Shown here: positions 16,230 through 24,052 of the stretch, one piece after another
Numbering within the stretch: position 1 is the stretch's first letter
How the letters are laid out: each line of letters starts with the position of its first letter
Origin: a virus
Direction: 5' to 3' (one strand)
IMG/VR virus record: IMGVR_UViG_3300001097_000002
Coordinates: 32,887 to 96,886 of that record
Length of the DNA stretch: 64,000 bases
Notes under the pieces: model-generated
The model's database searches: none
Seen by the model: only the letters and a program-made list of their open reading frames with translations
What the model was told of the DNA's origin: nothing
Position numbers and translations under genes: made by a program

Positions 16230-16634
16230 CTAAAACAAATCAACTATATTCTCAGAAAGTATTCTTGCGAAATCACCATCTAACGGTTTTGAGTTATACA
16301 CCATATTGTGCTTGATTTCAGCAATTGACAATCCTGACGGTTTAGATAGTTCTACTGCTAATGCGTTAACATTTCGCAGCGCAACATCATTAATTATATT
16401 ATCCTCGTTTTCTGCGCAATACTCCCATAATGTCATCAGTAATTCAGTAGTCATCATTTCAGCATATGCTAAGTTTTTAAACTGATAAGACATAACAATT
16501 GCTCTGGCGGTTGGCCTATACATTGTAACCGATACACCACTAAAATTTGATAATTGCATCGCCACTTCTATTTGATATTGTAGGCTAACAATCAAGTCGC
16601 CATCATCAAACTTAACAATTTCTTTAAATGTCAT
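16230..16634 (-). CDS. Hypothetical protein, 134 residues
   Basis: Mostly helical protein (MTFKEIVKFDDGDLIVSLQY). Its start overlaps the 3' end of the polymerase exonuclease fragment by 11 nt, so it is coupled to it. It might help the split polymerase, but nothing in the sequence shows this. Confidence 0.55.
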   Translation of the reverse strand: MTFKEIVKFDDGDLIVSLQYQIEVAMQLSNFSGVSVTMYRPTARAIVMSYQFKNLAYAEMMTTELLMTLWEYCAENEDNIINDVALRNVNALAVELSKPSGLSIAEIKHNMVYNSKPLDGDFARILSENIVDLF

Positions 16635-17823
16635 TGTTCTCCTCCAACATCATATCAAGTCTTGTGGCAACCATAGTTCTAATCCTTGCCCATCGGTCTT
16701 TTTCTGGTAGTTCTTCAATGTTTGTTTCTTCTGGTAGTTCTTCAATGTTTGTTTCTTCTGGTATATCATACACACCACAATACAAGTTCATTAGACTGTC
16801 TTTGTATTCGCTATAATTTACTTTTTTCTCGCCAAGCTCAACATCAGAAATATGGTCAAGTGTATATCGTTCTTGCTTAGCCTTTGCGTACTGTTTATAT
16901 AATGCCATATAGTCTAAATGAGTAAGACCAAAGATATTATATTCTAATGATGGTGCTCGCTTGTTTTCTTTAATAACGTTCTTACCGTATGCACTAAATG
17001 GACTTAGTTTATTAGTAACAGCGTTACCTACAATCTTTCTAGCGCGAGTTACAAGATATGGTATATCAAATAACACACCAAACCAACTAGTGATAAAGTC
17101 AAACTGTTCGTCTACAAAAACGTTGATAAATGCCGTAATCAGTTCTTTCTCATTTCTACATTGTAGATACTCAATATCCGATTTTCCAGTATACCCTTTT
17201 AATCCAAGTCCGCCTGTTTTAACAATGTTATGTCCAACGATAACTTGATAGGTGATACTAAGAATTTCAGCAATTGCATCCTCGGGTTTCGGAAAGCCGA
17301 TGTTCTGGTCAGCATACGTAGAGTCTTTATACCAAACCATTTTTTTATAGAACGGGTCCATCACTTTAATATCAGCAAGATTATCGAAGTTTTTAATTTG
17401 TTTGTAAAATGCTTCTTTAGTTGGACCCTTACCTTCTTTATATACAACGGTGTCGAAATTCGTATATGTAAAACCATCACCATGATTAACTTCAATATCA
17501 AAGGATATCGTTTTATACAAAGGTTCGTCCACGCTTACTTCTTCATACTCCTTTGATATAAATTGCTGTATAGGTGAAGTGTTTCCGAATATATTTTCCA
17601 TTTGGTTGTTGTGTACGAAATCATTAAGCTTATATATAGTATCAAATTCGATACGTTTTAACTTGTCACCATACAAACTAATATAGTCTCCACTTATACT
17701 TTTTGTGAATAGTTCATATGGATAGTTTTTTACAATCTCAATATGACGTTCACCATCTTGTATATAACGATGAAACAGCGTGTCGCCCATTGTTCCCACG
17801 AACGTATAATACCGCTTACTCAT
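16624..17823 (-). CDS. 43: DNA polymerase (family B) N-terminal and exonuclease fragment
   Basis: 399 residues covering the N-terminal and 3'-5' exonuclease domains of a T4 gp43-type polymerase: Exo I SFDIEVNHGDGF, Exo II region GHNIV / SWFGVLFDIPYL, Exo III TLDHISDVELG. It stops after NYSEYKDSLMNLY, where T4 gp43 runs on into the palm. Then comes about 50 residues of extra tail with two tandem EETNIEELP repeats and a charged helical end (RIRTMVATRLDMMLEENNDI). The palm fragment (10391-11113) also has an added N-terminal extension; the tails may dock the two proteins. No intein motifs are seen at this break. Confidence 0.9.
   Translation of the reverse strand: MSKRYYTFVGTMGDTLFHRYIQDGERHIEIVKNYPYELFTKSISGDYISLYGDKLKRIEFDTIYKLNDFVHNNQMENIFGNTSPIQQFISKEYEEVSVDEPLYKTISFDIEVNHGDGFTYTNFDTVVYKEGKGPTKEAFYKQIKNFDNLADIKVMDPFYKKMVWYKDSTYADQNIGFPKPEDAIAEILSITYQVIVGHNIVKTGGLGLKGYTGKSDIEYLQCRNEKELITAFINVFVDEQFDFITSWFGVLFDIPYLVTRARKIVGNAVTNKLSPFSAYGKNVIKENKRAPSLEYNIFGLTHLDYMALYKQYAKAKQERYTLDHISDVELGEKKVNYSEYKDSLMNLYCGVYDIPEETNIEELPEETNIEELPEKDRWARIRTMVATRLDMMLEENNDI
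16703..16756. repeat. 27-bp tandem repeat, two copies, inside a coding region
   Basis: Two exact 27-bp units (16703-16729, 16730-16756) followed by a partial third. They encode the doubled EETNIEELP in the tail of the polymerase exonuclease fragment. Confidence 0.9.
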
Positions 17824-17861
17824 TTATAATCCTTAATAGTTAACAGATATACAATTATCAT

Positions 17862-18362
17862 TTAGTCGAACAGATTCTCATTCCATTCACGATGCCCTTC
17901 CCTAAATGCCATATTCGATTGTGTTTCTCGAACAGAAACTCTATAGCACCACACATTTTTAGCAACTTCTTTACCAAACGCTTCTTCGATAAAAATACCG
18001 TTAATGTACTTGTACACGAAGTCAGCGATTGATTCACAACCAGTATGCTCAACTTCAGTAATTTTAGCAATACCTAGTTCACCTAATGCTTTAATTTGGT
18101 TGTACATTGGGTCATCACTACTTAGCAATAAAGTATGGTCAAACCATTCCTCCAACTTTTCTTTAAGTGGTTTCAAACCACCGTATTCTACTTGTCCCCA
18201 ATTACGTGTATCTAATTCATTTGAACCAAAATATAATTTAAAACTAAAACTATATCCATGTATTTTATTACAGTGTGAATCGGCCCTCCATTGTCTGTAT
18301 GCACACGGAAAAGCATCGACATATTCTTTCGTGACTGTGTATTTGTAATTTATGTTATTCAC
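17862..18362 (-). CDS. queD: 6-carboxytetrahydropterin synthase, QueD-like
   Basis: 166 residues of the PTPS fold. Zinc/active-site region SHCNKIHGYSFSF (His30, Cys31, His35), WFDHTLLL, and the C-terminal EHTGCES glutamate block. The N-terminal AYRQWRAD variant is typical of a subgroup found in phages. QueD converts dihydroneopterin triphosphate to 6-carboxytetrahydropterin on the path to 7-deazaguanines; FolE (36401-37084) supplies the preceding step. GTG start. It overlaps the end of a decayed small gene upstream. Confidence 0.9.
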   Translation of the reverse strand: MNNINYKYTVTKEYVDAFPCAYRQWRADSHCNKIHGYSFSFKLYFGSNELDTRNWGQVEYGGLKPLKEKLEEWFDHTLLLSSDDPMYNQIKALGELGIAKITEVEHTGCESIADFVYKYINGIFIEEAFGKEVAKNVWCYRVSVRETQSNMAFREGHREWNENLFD

Positions 18363-18550
18363 TTATTATCTCCCATTCTGTTAGTTTTTTATCGTTAACT
18401 TTTTTCATAATTTGATATCTGTTAATATTAGTTGCCTGTACACATTCACTTGTTGACACACAAACCAATATGGTGTTTTTACCTTTATGCCTGTTGTTGG
18501 TGCTATACCTTTTACAAACTCACCATTATTATACACTGTTTTGTATCATA
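18355..18550 (-). pseudogene. Decayed small gene upstream of queD
   Basis: Two overlapping frames each look coding in part: YNNGEFVKGIAPTTG in one, then GKNTILVCVSTSEC and NRYQIMKKVNDKKLTEWEII in another, ending at a stop overlapping the queD start. There is no good start codon and an in-frame stop near the beginning. It reads as one 60-residue domain broken by at least one frameshift. Confidence 0.4.
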
Positions 18551-18965
18551 TTTTCACACCTTTTAATTGATTAGTTAATGCTTATATATAGTAATGCAAA
18601 ACACGCCTAATGTAAAGTAAACGTATATCATTAAAACTATTACAAATCTTTACTTGACAATGCTTGACAGGGGTGTTATTCTATCATTTATACAATATGC
18701 TTAAGAAATTCTCTATACCCTATGCCTCTGGGATATATATATGTTTTATATGCATTCGATAATAATAGTAATGATGCATAACCAAATAGTATAATGTTTT
18801 ATAGTATAGAAGTATGGTCACTCTCAAATGTTAAGTGCCAATAATTGATAATACGCTTTATTTGAGTGATTAGCTACAAAAACAAGCTATAATAAGCTAT
18901 ATTTGAGTGATTAGCTATATAGTATAACGCGAAGCTAATGAAGATGCGAAAGCATCGAATATAAG
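18551..18965. other. AT-rich non-coding region with promoter-like elements and repeats
   Basis: About 400 nt without a plausible gene, at the switch from the leftward 7.6-18.4 kb block to the rightward block. It holds a TTGACA (18654-18659), 17-nt spacer, TATTCT promoter-like pair, an 18-bp direct repeat (18859-18917) and a small hairpin GATGCGAAAGCATC near 18943-18956. It could be a divergent control region, a small RNA or a replication start; the sequence does not decide. Confidence 0.5.
18859..18917. repeat. 18-bp direct repeat, 41-bp spacing
   Basis: TATTTGAGTGATTAGCTA occurs at 18859-18876 and 18900-18917, separated by AGCTATAATAAGCTAT-type palindromic sequence. The spacing is about four helical turns, consistent with a protein-binding site pair. 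Confidence 0.7.
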
Positions 18966-18994
18966 TTGACAACACATAATATTATTGTTATAGT
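18966..18994 (+). promoter_or_regulatory. Sigma70-type early promoter (leader copy 1)
   Basis: TTGACA (18966-18971), 17-nt spacer, TATAGT (18989-18994), upstream of the gene at 19049. The -10 box and leader are duplicated upstream of the next gene. Confidence 0.75.
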
Positions 18995-19048
18995 TATTGA
19001 GTAGTTCGGAAAGGCAGTTTAAACAAATTTATATTATTGGAGTCTAAA

Positions 19049-19312
19049 ATGAGTATTATCAAATTGGTTAGTAAATGTCTAAATGAGTATGGTCTACTAT
19101 TCACATATAAGCACACAGGCTTACATACAATAACAATTAGTGATGGTATAACTTTACGTATCAATAATGATGGGAAATATATTGCATTTTATTACTATGG
19201 TTTAAGAGAAGAACAAAGAAAAAACGAAACTGGTATTACTAAAGAAGATATACAATTTATACTTGATGATGCAATGCGCGTTAAACGCATTTATGAAGAT
19301 TTTGTAAGTTAG
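19049..19312 (+). CDS. Hypothetical early protein, 87 residues
   Basis: MSIIKLVSKCLNEYGLLFTY.. starts behind GGAG within the repeated leader. Alpha/beta with a helical end (DDAMRVKRIYEDF). No family recognised. Confidence 0.6.
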   Translation: MSIIKLVSKCLNEYGLLFTYKHTGLHTITISDGITLRINNDGKYIAFYYYGLREEQRKNETGITKEDIQFILDDAMRVKRIYEDFVS

Positions 19313-19324
19313 TGTAATAATCAC

Positions 19325-19353
19325 TTGACCTGTTCGTCATATATTGTTATAGT
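19325..19353 (+). promoter_or_regulatory. Sigma70-type early promoter (leader copy 2)
   Basis: TTGACC (19325-19330), 17-nt spacer, TATAGT (19348-19353), upstream of the gene at 19410. Confidence 0.7.
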
Positions 19354-19409
19354 TATTGAGTAGTTCGGAAAGGCAGTTTAAACAAATTTACATTATTGGA
19401 GTAATTATT

Positions 19410-19679
19410 ATGAGAGCATATCCACTAGTAAGAAACGTTATCATTGTAAACGAAGAAATTAACGGACTTGATACGGTAAAGGTTGATTTCACTCTAAGTT
19501 ATGATTGTAATCCGTTTGATGCAGAAATGGTTGGTACTAATGTTAATACTGACGGAGCAGGATTTATTGAATTCAATAACTTTATAATTGATGATGTTGA
19601 TAGCGTCAGTGAGGAGGACGAAGCCATTATCTTTAAAATATTACGTAAAGAAATCATGCAAGCGTTCACAGTCACATAA
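19410..19679 (+). CDS. Hypothetical early protein, 89 residues
   Basis: MRAYPLVRNVIIVNEEINGL.., acidic, beta-rich N-terminal half and helical C-terminus (EEDEAIIFKILRKEIMQAF). It shares the leader, not the coding sequence, with the previous gene. Confidence 0.6.
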   Translation: MRAYPLVRNVIIVNEEINGLDTVKVDFTLSYDCNPFDAEMVGTNVNTDGAGFIEFNNFIIDDVDSVSEEDEAIIFKILRKEIMQAFTVT

Positions 19680-19724
19680 AGCTTGTTATGAGACATGCTA
19701 ATTTGACAACAAGGAAAAACGGTT

Positions 19725-20150
19725 ATGACTAGTTTAAAGGCGCAATTGCCTATAAAACCAAAGTTCTCGCAAGTGTCAGAGAAAACTGGTAAAGTGTTTA
19801 ATGATATGACTAAGGATATCAGTAAGAAAAACTTAAGAACTTTTGACAGTACCACTATTGGTAGTGACGGTGAAAAAGTATATATGTACACCAAGGGCGA
19901 CTCTATCATGCAAGCGGCACATTCACGTGGTGGGGTTATTATAGAAGTCCGGTTTCCAACTGCTAATGCGGTTGATAGAGTAAGTGGATGGAATAAACAT
20001 GCAAAGCGGAAATTCATGGTTGTTTATGATAATAGTAAACCTTACGCTGTTATCGGTTCTGGTAATAATGTTGATAGTATTTCCCATGTAGAACTTGATA
20101 AAGATGCTTGGTACACAGTTGATGAATTAGTATCGCGATGTAAAATGTAA
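19725..20150 (+). CDS. Paralogue of the packaged protein at 20278, lacking the targeting sequence
   Basis: 141 residues. From about residue 17 it aligns with the next gene: K-x-G-x-VF-[ND]-[DS]-M, FDST, GE-x-VYM, AVDR-x-x-GWN, VVY-[DS]-N-[SG]-KPYAV-[IV]-GS, SHVEL-type and a common RCKM/ICKM end. It has no F-x-x-Y-L signal or L-x-E site, lies behind early promoters and ends at the terminator 20186-20219. Inference: cytosolic early form of a protein whose sister is packaged. Biochemical role unknown. Confidence 0.7.
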   Translation: MTSLKAQLPIKPKFSQVSEKTGKVFNDMTKDISKKNLRTFDSTTIGSDGEKVYMYTKGDSIMQAAHSRGGVIIEVRFPTANAVDRVSGWNKHAKRKFMVVYDNSKPYAVIGSGNNVDSISHVELDKDAWYTVDELVSRCKM

Positions 20151-20185
20151 TAAGGTAACTATAGTATGGTAGATGATATATATCC

Positions 20186-20219
20186 GCGCTTAATTATAAA
20201 ACATAGTTAAGCGCTTTTT
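20186..20219 (+). terminator. Rho-independent terminator
   Basis: Perfect stem GCGCTTAA/TTAAGCGC with five T, ending the early transcription unit before the late-type gene at 20278. Confidence 0.85.
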
Positions 20220-20226
20220 GTTGGTT

Positions 20227-20233
20227 GTAAATA
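20227..20233 (+). promoter_or_regulatory. Putative late promoter box
   Basis: GTAAATA 8 nt after the terminator and about 45 nt before the start at 20278. A TATAAT (20249-20254) nearby could serve sigma70 instead. Confidence 0.4.
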
Positions 20234-20277
20234 TATTATCTATGCTGTATAATACAGTTATAGACAAAGGATATATG

Positions 20278-20727
20278 ATGATTAACACTTTTGAGCAATA
20301 TTTGAATGAGGCTAAGCAGTTGCCAAACCATACTGCTCCATCAGAAGTTTCTAAAAAAGCAGGTAATGTTTTTGATTCTATGGCAAACGGTATTTATAAG
20401 AAAACTGTTGCTAAATTTGACAGTACAGTAATTGAAGACCGTGGCGAAATTGTTTATATGTTTGCTAATAGAAAACCTATCATGGCGGCATATAAATCAG
20501 AAACTGGTGCCAGTGTTGAATTTTGCTTTTCTAGCTCAACTGCCGTTGATAGATGTGCAGGTTGGAATTTGTGGAATGGTCGTGAATTTGAGGTTGTATA
20601 TTCAAACGGCAAACCATATGCGGTAGTGGGTAGCGACTATAACAAACCAGAGTTATTAACACACGTCGAGTTAAGTAAAACGAAGTGGTACGACGAAAGT
20701 ACGTTAGAAGATATCTGTAAAATGTAA
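20278..20727 (+). CDS. Putative internal head protein, paralogue of 19725
   Basis: 149 residues. MINTFEQYLNE-A carries the capsid-targeting-like signal with an immediate gp21-type cut site (after Glu11), exactly as in T4 internal proteins. The body matches the 19725 protein (DSMANGIYKKTVAKFDST, AVDRCAGWN, KPYAVVGSD). Start chosen at 20278, 7 nt after AAAGG; ATG 20275 is an alternative. Flanked by terminators at 20186 and 20748, so it is a one-gene unit. Confidence 0.75.
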   Translation: MINTFEQYLNEAKQLPNHTAPSEVSKKAGNVFDSMANGIYKKTVAKFDSTVIEDRGEIVYMFANRKPIMAAYKSETGASVEFCFSSSTAVDRCAGWNLWNGREFEVVYSNGKPYAVVGSDYNKPELLTHVELSKTKWYDESTLEDICKM

Positions 20728-20747
20728 CATTAAATAAGTATAAAACT

Positions 20748-20779
20748 AAAAGCGATATAGCTTATGTTATATCGCTTTT
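20748..20779 (+). terminator. Rho-independent terminator
   Basis: 12-bp stem AAAAGCGATATA/TATATCGCTTTT with a T-run at its end. It closes the single-gene unit at 20278. Confidence 0.8.
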
Positions 20780-20916
20780 CGGGTTGACTAATTTTTGGTT
20801 ATATGTTAAATTACTATGTAAATACGCACATAATCAATTACTATGAATGCCTTTGTCAATTCAACCCAAACTATAAAAATATTTCTTTTAGTAAATACAA
20901 TAAAAAGGAATATAAA

Positions 20917-21906
20917 ATGGTTTACTACACTTACGAGATACAGTGCAATACAACAAACAAGCGTTATATAGGTTCGCGCATTACTGCAAACAGAGTTGAT
21001 ATTTTAGACGGGTACTACACATCATCAAAAGTAGTTGCGCTATTAATAGAAAAACATGGCATTGATAATTTTAGTGTGATAGGAACTAAACTACACGACA
21101 CACAAAAAGAAGCGATTAAATATGAAAATATCCTGTTACTGAACGCTAAAAACAATAGGCATAAGTACTTAAATATTAATTTTAGCAGTAGTGTTAATGG
21201 AGCAGTAATTAAAACACAAAGCCATATAAAGATTACTAATACGAAAACAAACGAATGTATATACTACCCTAAAAATGTTTCGCTGCCAAAAGGGTGGATA
21301 AAAGGTACTAACTGCAAACCACCTTCGAGAAAAGGGTTTAAGACGTATTATAATACTGAAACAGGTATTACACAGATACTTGGGCCACATGATGATAAAG
21401 TTGGTTACGTGCAAATTACAGCTTATAAAAAGCTATTAAAAAATAAAATGAAATCTCAAAGGGGTATACGATGCGTATGGATAACAAATGGTACCAGTAA
21501 CACTAAAATATACAAAGATGAGAAACCAAGAAAAGAATGGTGGTTTGGTAAAACGTCTAAGGCAACAAAGCATATTATAACAAACGGATATGAATCTAAG
21601 TGGACCAAACGTACTGATGAAATTCCAGATGGATGGAAGAAAGGAAAACATTATAAAACGTTTAGTACTAAAGGTATGATTAGAATAACTGACGGATTAT
21701 CAAACAAAATGATAAACTCCAGTGAAAAAGTACCGGAAGGATGGTTTAAGGGCAAAGCAAGTAAAAAAATATACATATATGATAATGTCACGTTTTTAAA
21801 CAGAAAATTATTACTAGAGTATCTTAATATATCTGCCAACACGTTTAACTACAATCAATTAAAAAATAAATACGATGGTATACTAGTCGTCAAGGAAAAT
21901 ATATGA
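20917..21906 (+). CDS. Free-standing GIY-YIG homing endonuclease
   Basis: About 330 residues from ATG 20917 (AAAAAGGA upstream). The N-terminal catalytic domain reads VYYTYEIQCNTTNKRYIGSR (GIY-YIG) with a KYEN glutamate block. The C-terminal half contains repeated modules of the form I-T-[ND]-G...GW-x-K-GK (near GWIKGT, WWFGKT, GWKKGK, GWFKGK), typical DNA-binding repeats of phage homing enzymes. It abuts UvsW with an ATGA overlap. Likely a selfish element that cuts related phage genomes near this locus. Confidence 0.85.
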   Translation: MVYYTYEIQCNTTNKRYIGSRITANRVDILDGYYTSSKVVALLIEKHGIDNFSVIGTKLHDTQKEAIKYENILLLNAKNNRHKYLNINFSSSVNGAVIKTQSHIKITNTKTNECIYYPKNVSLPKGWIKGTNCKPPSRKGFKTYYNTETGITQILGPHDDKVGYVQITAYKKLLKNKMKSQRGIRCVWITNGTSNTKIYKDEKPRKEWWFGKTSKATKHIITNGYESKWTKRTDEIPDGWKKGKHYKTFSTKGMIRITDGLSNKMINSSEKVPEGWFKGKASKKIYIYDNVTFLNRKLLLEYLNISANTFNYNQLKNKYDGILVVKENI

Positions 21907-23678
21907 ATATAAAGATACACTACTATAATGAAATATATATGCGTATTGAAACTGAACGTAGCATTGAATATGAATTGCGTGATGAATTTTCATTTTTCGC
22001 AAACGGTTATATGTATAATAATAAGTTCAAGAGTGGACAATGGGATGGTAAAATACGCTTGTATAACGGGCGCGACAAAACGTTATACGTTGGTTTACTA
22101 TTTGATTTATATAAGTTTGCTAAAAATAACGGCTATACAATCACTGTAAACGAGGATGATAAAAATCAATTCAAACCGTCCGTTGTACTTGATGACGCAT
22201 GGATTGAGCGTTTTAATAATGGTATGTCTTTATATCCATTCAAAGAATATCAAGAAAAGGCTTTTATTCAGGCTATCAAATATAATAAAACGCTTATCCT
22301 AAGTCCAACAGGTAGTGGTAAGAGTTTCTTGTTATATGCTATCGTTCGTTACTTGATTGACTGTGGTCACGTGGGTGGTAAGAAGCGTATGCTCATTAAC
22401 GTTCCAAATATTGGTTTAGTTACTCAATTACTATCGGACTTTAAAGAATACACCACTGATGGTTTTGATATCGAGAACTACATTACCCAAGCGGGTGGTG
22501 ATAACGTTGAAGATGATAGCAAACCAATTGTTATCAGTACGTGGCAGACTTCTATGCGTAAACCACAAGAATATTTTGAGAGTTTTACCGCATACGCGCT
22601 CGATGAAGCACACCAAGCAACTGCTAAAGAAATCACCAACATTATTGACAAACTTGAATTTTGCAAGTTTAAAATCGGTATGACTGGCACACTTGACGGC
22701 ACCTCAATGCACGAATTAGAAATGAGAGCGCGGTTTGGTAAACTGTATAGAGCCGCAACTACTAAGCAATTGATGGATAGTGGTGACCTTGCTAAGCTTG
22801 CAATTGATGCTAGAGTTATAATGTATGGCGAGGACGATATCAAAGCGCTACACAAGGAGATACGTGGCAAAACAGCGGTATTAAAGTATAAGGCTGAGAT
22901 TGATTATATCGTTGAACACGAAGGTCGTAACAAATATTTAATGGATACTGCATTTGCCACTGATAAAAATACATTGATGCTTTTTAACTATGTTGATAAA
23001 CACGGTAAGGTTTTACTCGAGAAAATGATGCCTTTACAAGATGAACATTGCAAACGTGTATACTTCATATATGGTGGTGTTAAAGGCAACGAACGTGAAG
23101 AGATTCGACAATTGCTTGATAAAAAGCCTCCTGTATGGTACGACATTTATGTAAGCGACAATGAATTTATTCGCATTCGTGGGTCAAAAACTATTACATT
23201 AACAGATGGTAAAACAGTAAGTGGTTACGATTTACAGCTTCACAAGAAATATGATATATGTAATGAATGGTTGAGGACTGTTATCGAGAACGAATTACAT
23301 TACAATACCATTTCATATAATGACGAAGTAAATTACAAATCCACAAAAACTGTTGTTAAACGCGGGTCATGCATTTTGTTAGCGTCATATGGTACACTGA
23401 CCGTGGGTATTAATATTAAGAATTTACATACGTTATTATTATGTCACCCTGTTAAAGGTCAAATACGGTTATTACAAAGTATCGGGCGTATCCTACGTAA
23501 GACGAATGATAAAAATGAGGTAACACTTATTGATGTTGTTGATAACTTAGAAAAGAAAACCGCTAAGAAAACAAGCAAAAATACGCTACTAAAACAGTTT
23601 TTAACACGTTTAGAAATATACGAAAAGCAAGAGTTTGATTACAATATTAGTAAAGTATCATTAGAAAATAACCAATAG
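21903..23678 (+). CDS. uvsW: UvsW helicase with an extra inserted domain
   Basis: 591 residues, superfamily 2 helicase. Walker A SPTGSGKS (134-141), DEAH box (234-237), motif III TGT (261-263), motif VI QSIGRILR near residue 530. T4 UvsW unwinds branched DNA and R-loops and helps switch from origin- to recombination-dependent replication. Odd: about 80 residues (409-487) are inserted between GGVKGNERE and ASYGTLTVGI, with a beta-rich pattern IRIRGSKTITLTDGKTVSGY. Confidence 0.9.
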   Translation: MNIKIHYYNEIYMRIETERSIEYELRDEFSFFANGYMYNNKFKSGQWDGKIRLYNGRDKTLYVGLLFDLYKFAKNNGYTITVNEDDKNQFKPSVVLDDAWIERFNNGMSLYPFKEYQEKAFIQAIKYNKTLILSPTGSGKSFLLYAIVRYLIDCGHVGGKKRMLINVPNIGLVTQLLSDFKEYTTDGFDIENYITQAGGDNVEDDSKPIVISTWQTSMRKPQEYFESFTAYALDEAHQATAKEITNIIDKLEFCKFKIGMTGTLDGTSMHELEMRARFGKLYRAATTKQLMDSGDLAKLAIDARVIMYGEDDIKALHKEIRGKTAVLKYKAEIDYIVEHEGRNKYLMDTAFATDKNTLMLFNYVDKHGKVLLEKMMPLQDEHCKRVYFIYGGVKGNEREEIRQLLDKKPPVWYDIYVSDNEFIRIRGSKTITLTDGKTVSGYDLQLHKKYDICNEWLRTVIENELHYNTISYNDEVNYKSTKTVVKRGSCILLASYGTLTVGINIKNLHTLLLCHPVKGQIRLLQSIGRILRKTNDKNEVTLIDVVDNLEKKTAKKTSKNTLLKQFLTRLEIYEKQEFDYNISKVSLENNQ

Positions 23679-23685
23679 GGCGTAT

Positions 23686-24039
23686 ATGAGTTTTAATATG
23701 GATAATTATAGTTTAGAAGACATCATTACTAATCTCTGGTGTGTGATTGATACTGTTACGGGTTTAACCCACATCGGTGTTTTAGTTAATGAGAGTGATA
23801 ACACTACTATTGTGTTACACTGTCCGAGATGTGTTATTGAGAACGAAAAAACAAACCAAGTTGTGTTAACACAACCAATGTATATTGGGTCACCTAAAGG
23901 CGTTTTTAAGCTAAATTGCAATACTGCGAATATACAGTTTAGTCCATGTGATGAAGTGGTTGAAGCTTATATTAAATCATTAATGCAAGCAGAAGAATCG
24001 CTTAGTTCTGATATGTATACCATAGACGCAATACAATAA
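23686..24039 (+). CDS. Conserved T4-like hypothetical protein, 117 residues
   Basis: Beta-rich N-terminal region (NLWCVIDTVTGLTHIGVLVN, TIVLHCPRCVI) resembling a small barrel found in T4-like phages, and a short helical end. The protein at 35678-35974 has a similar layout (GEIVGDIE, IKHPHRI, DTIEL). Function unknown; an Sm/SH3-like barrel is a guess. Confidence 0.6.
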   Translation: MSFNMDNYSLEDIITNLWCVIDTVTGLTHIGVLVNESDNTTIVLHCPRCVIENEKTNQVVLTQPMYIGSPKGVFKLNCNTANIQFSPCDEVVEAYIKSLMQAEESLSSDMYTIDAIQ

Positions 24040-24052
24040 ATGAGGTATTATT

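Larger units (their letters stand above)
18984..19402 (+). repeat. 60-bp repeated promoter/leader, copies at 18984-19043 and 19343-19402
   Basis: Two near-identical 60-bp copies (one visible mismatch) span the -10 box, the transcript start region and the GGAG ribosome site of two consecutive genes. The coding sequences differ, so the leader rather than the gene was duplicated or conserved. It could carry a shared RNA-level control element. Confidence 0.8.

Noticed and set aside
11113-16624. A split intein at the exonuclease/palm break of the polymerase
   Set aside because: The extensions on both sides lack intein blocks (no Cys/Ser block A, no T-x-x-H, no terminal His-Asn).
18859-18917. CRISPR-like repeat array
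   Set aside because: Only two 18-bp copies with a 23-nt interval; no further regular repeats or cas genes.
18363-19048. tRNA genes in the long non-coding region or elsewhere
   Set aside because: No cloverleaf with a GTTCGA-type T loop and CCA-like end was seen on either strand.
22700-23400. An intein in UvsW
   Set aside because: The insert has an intein-like beta pattern but no starting Cys/Ser block, no terminal Asn and no downstream Cys/Ser/Thr at a conserved site.
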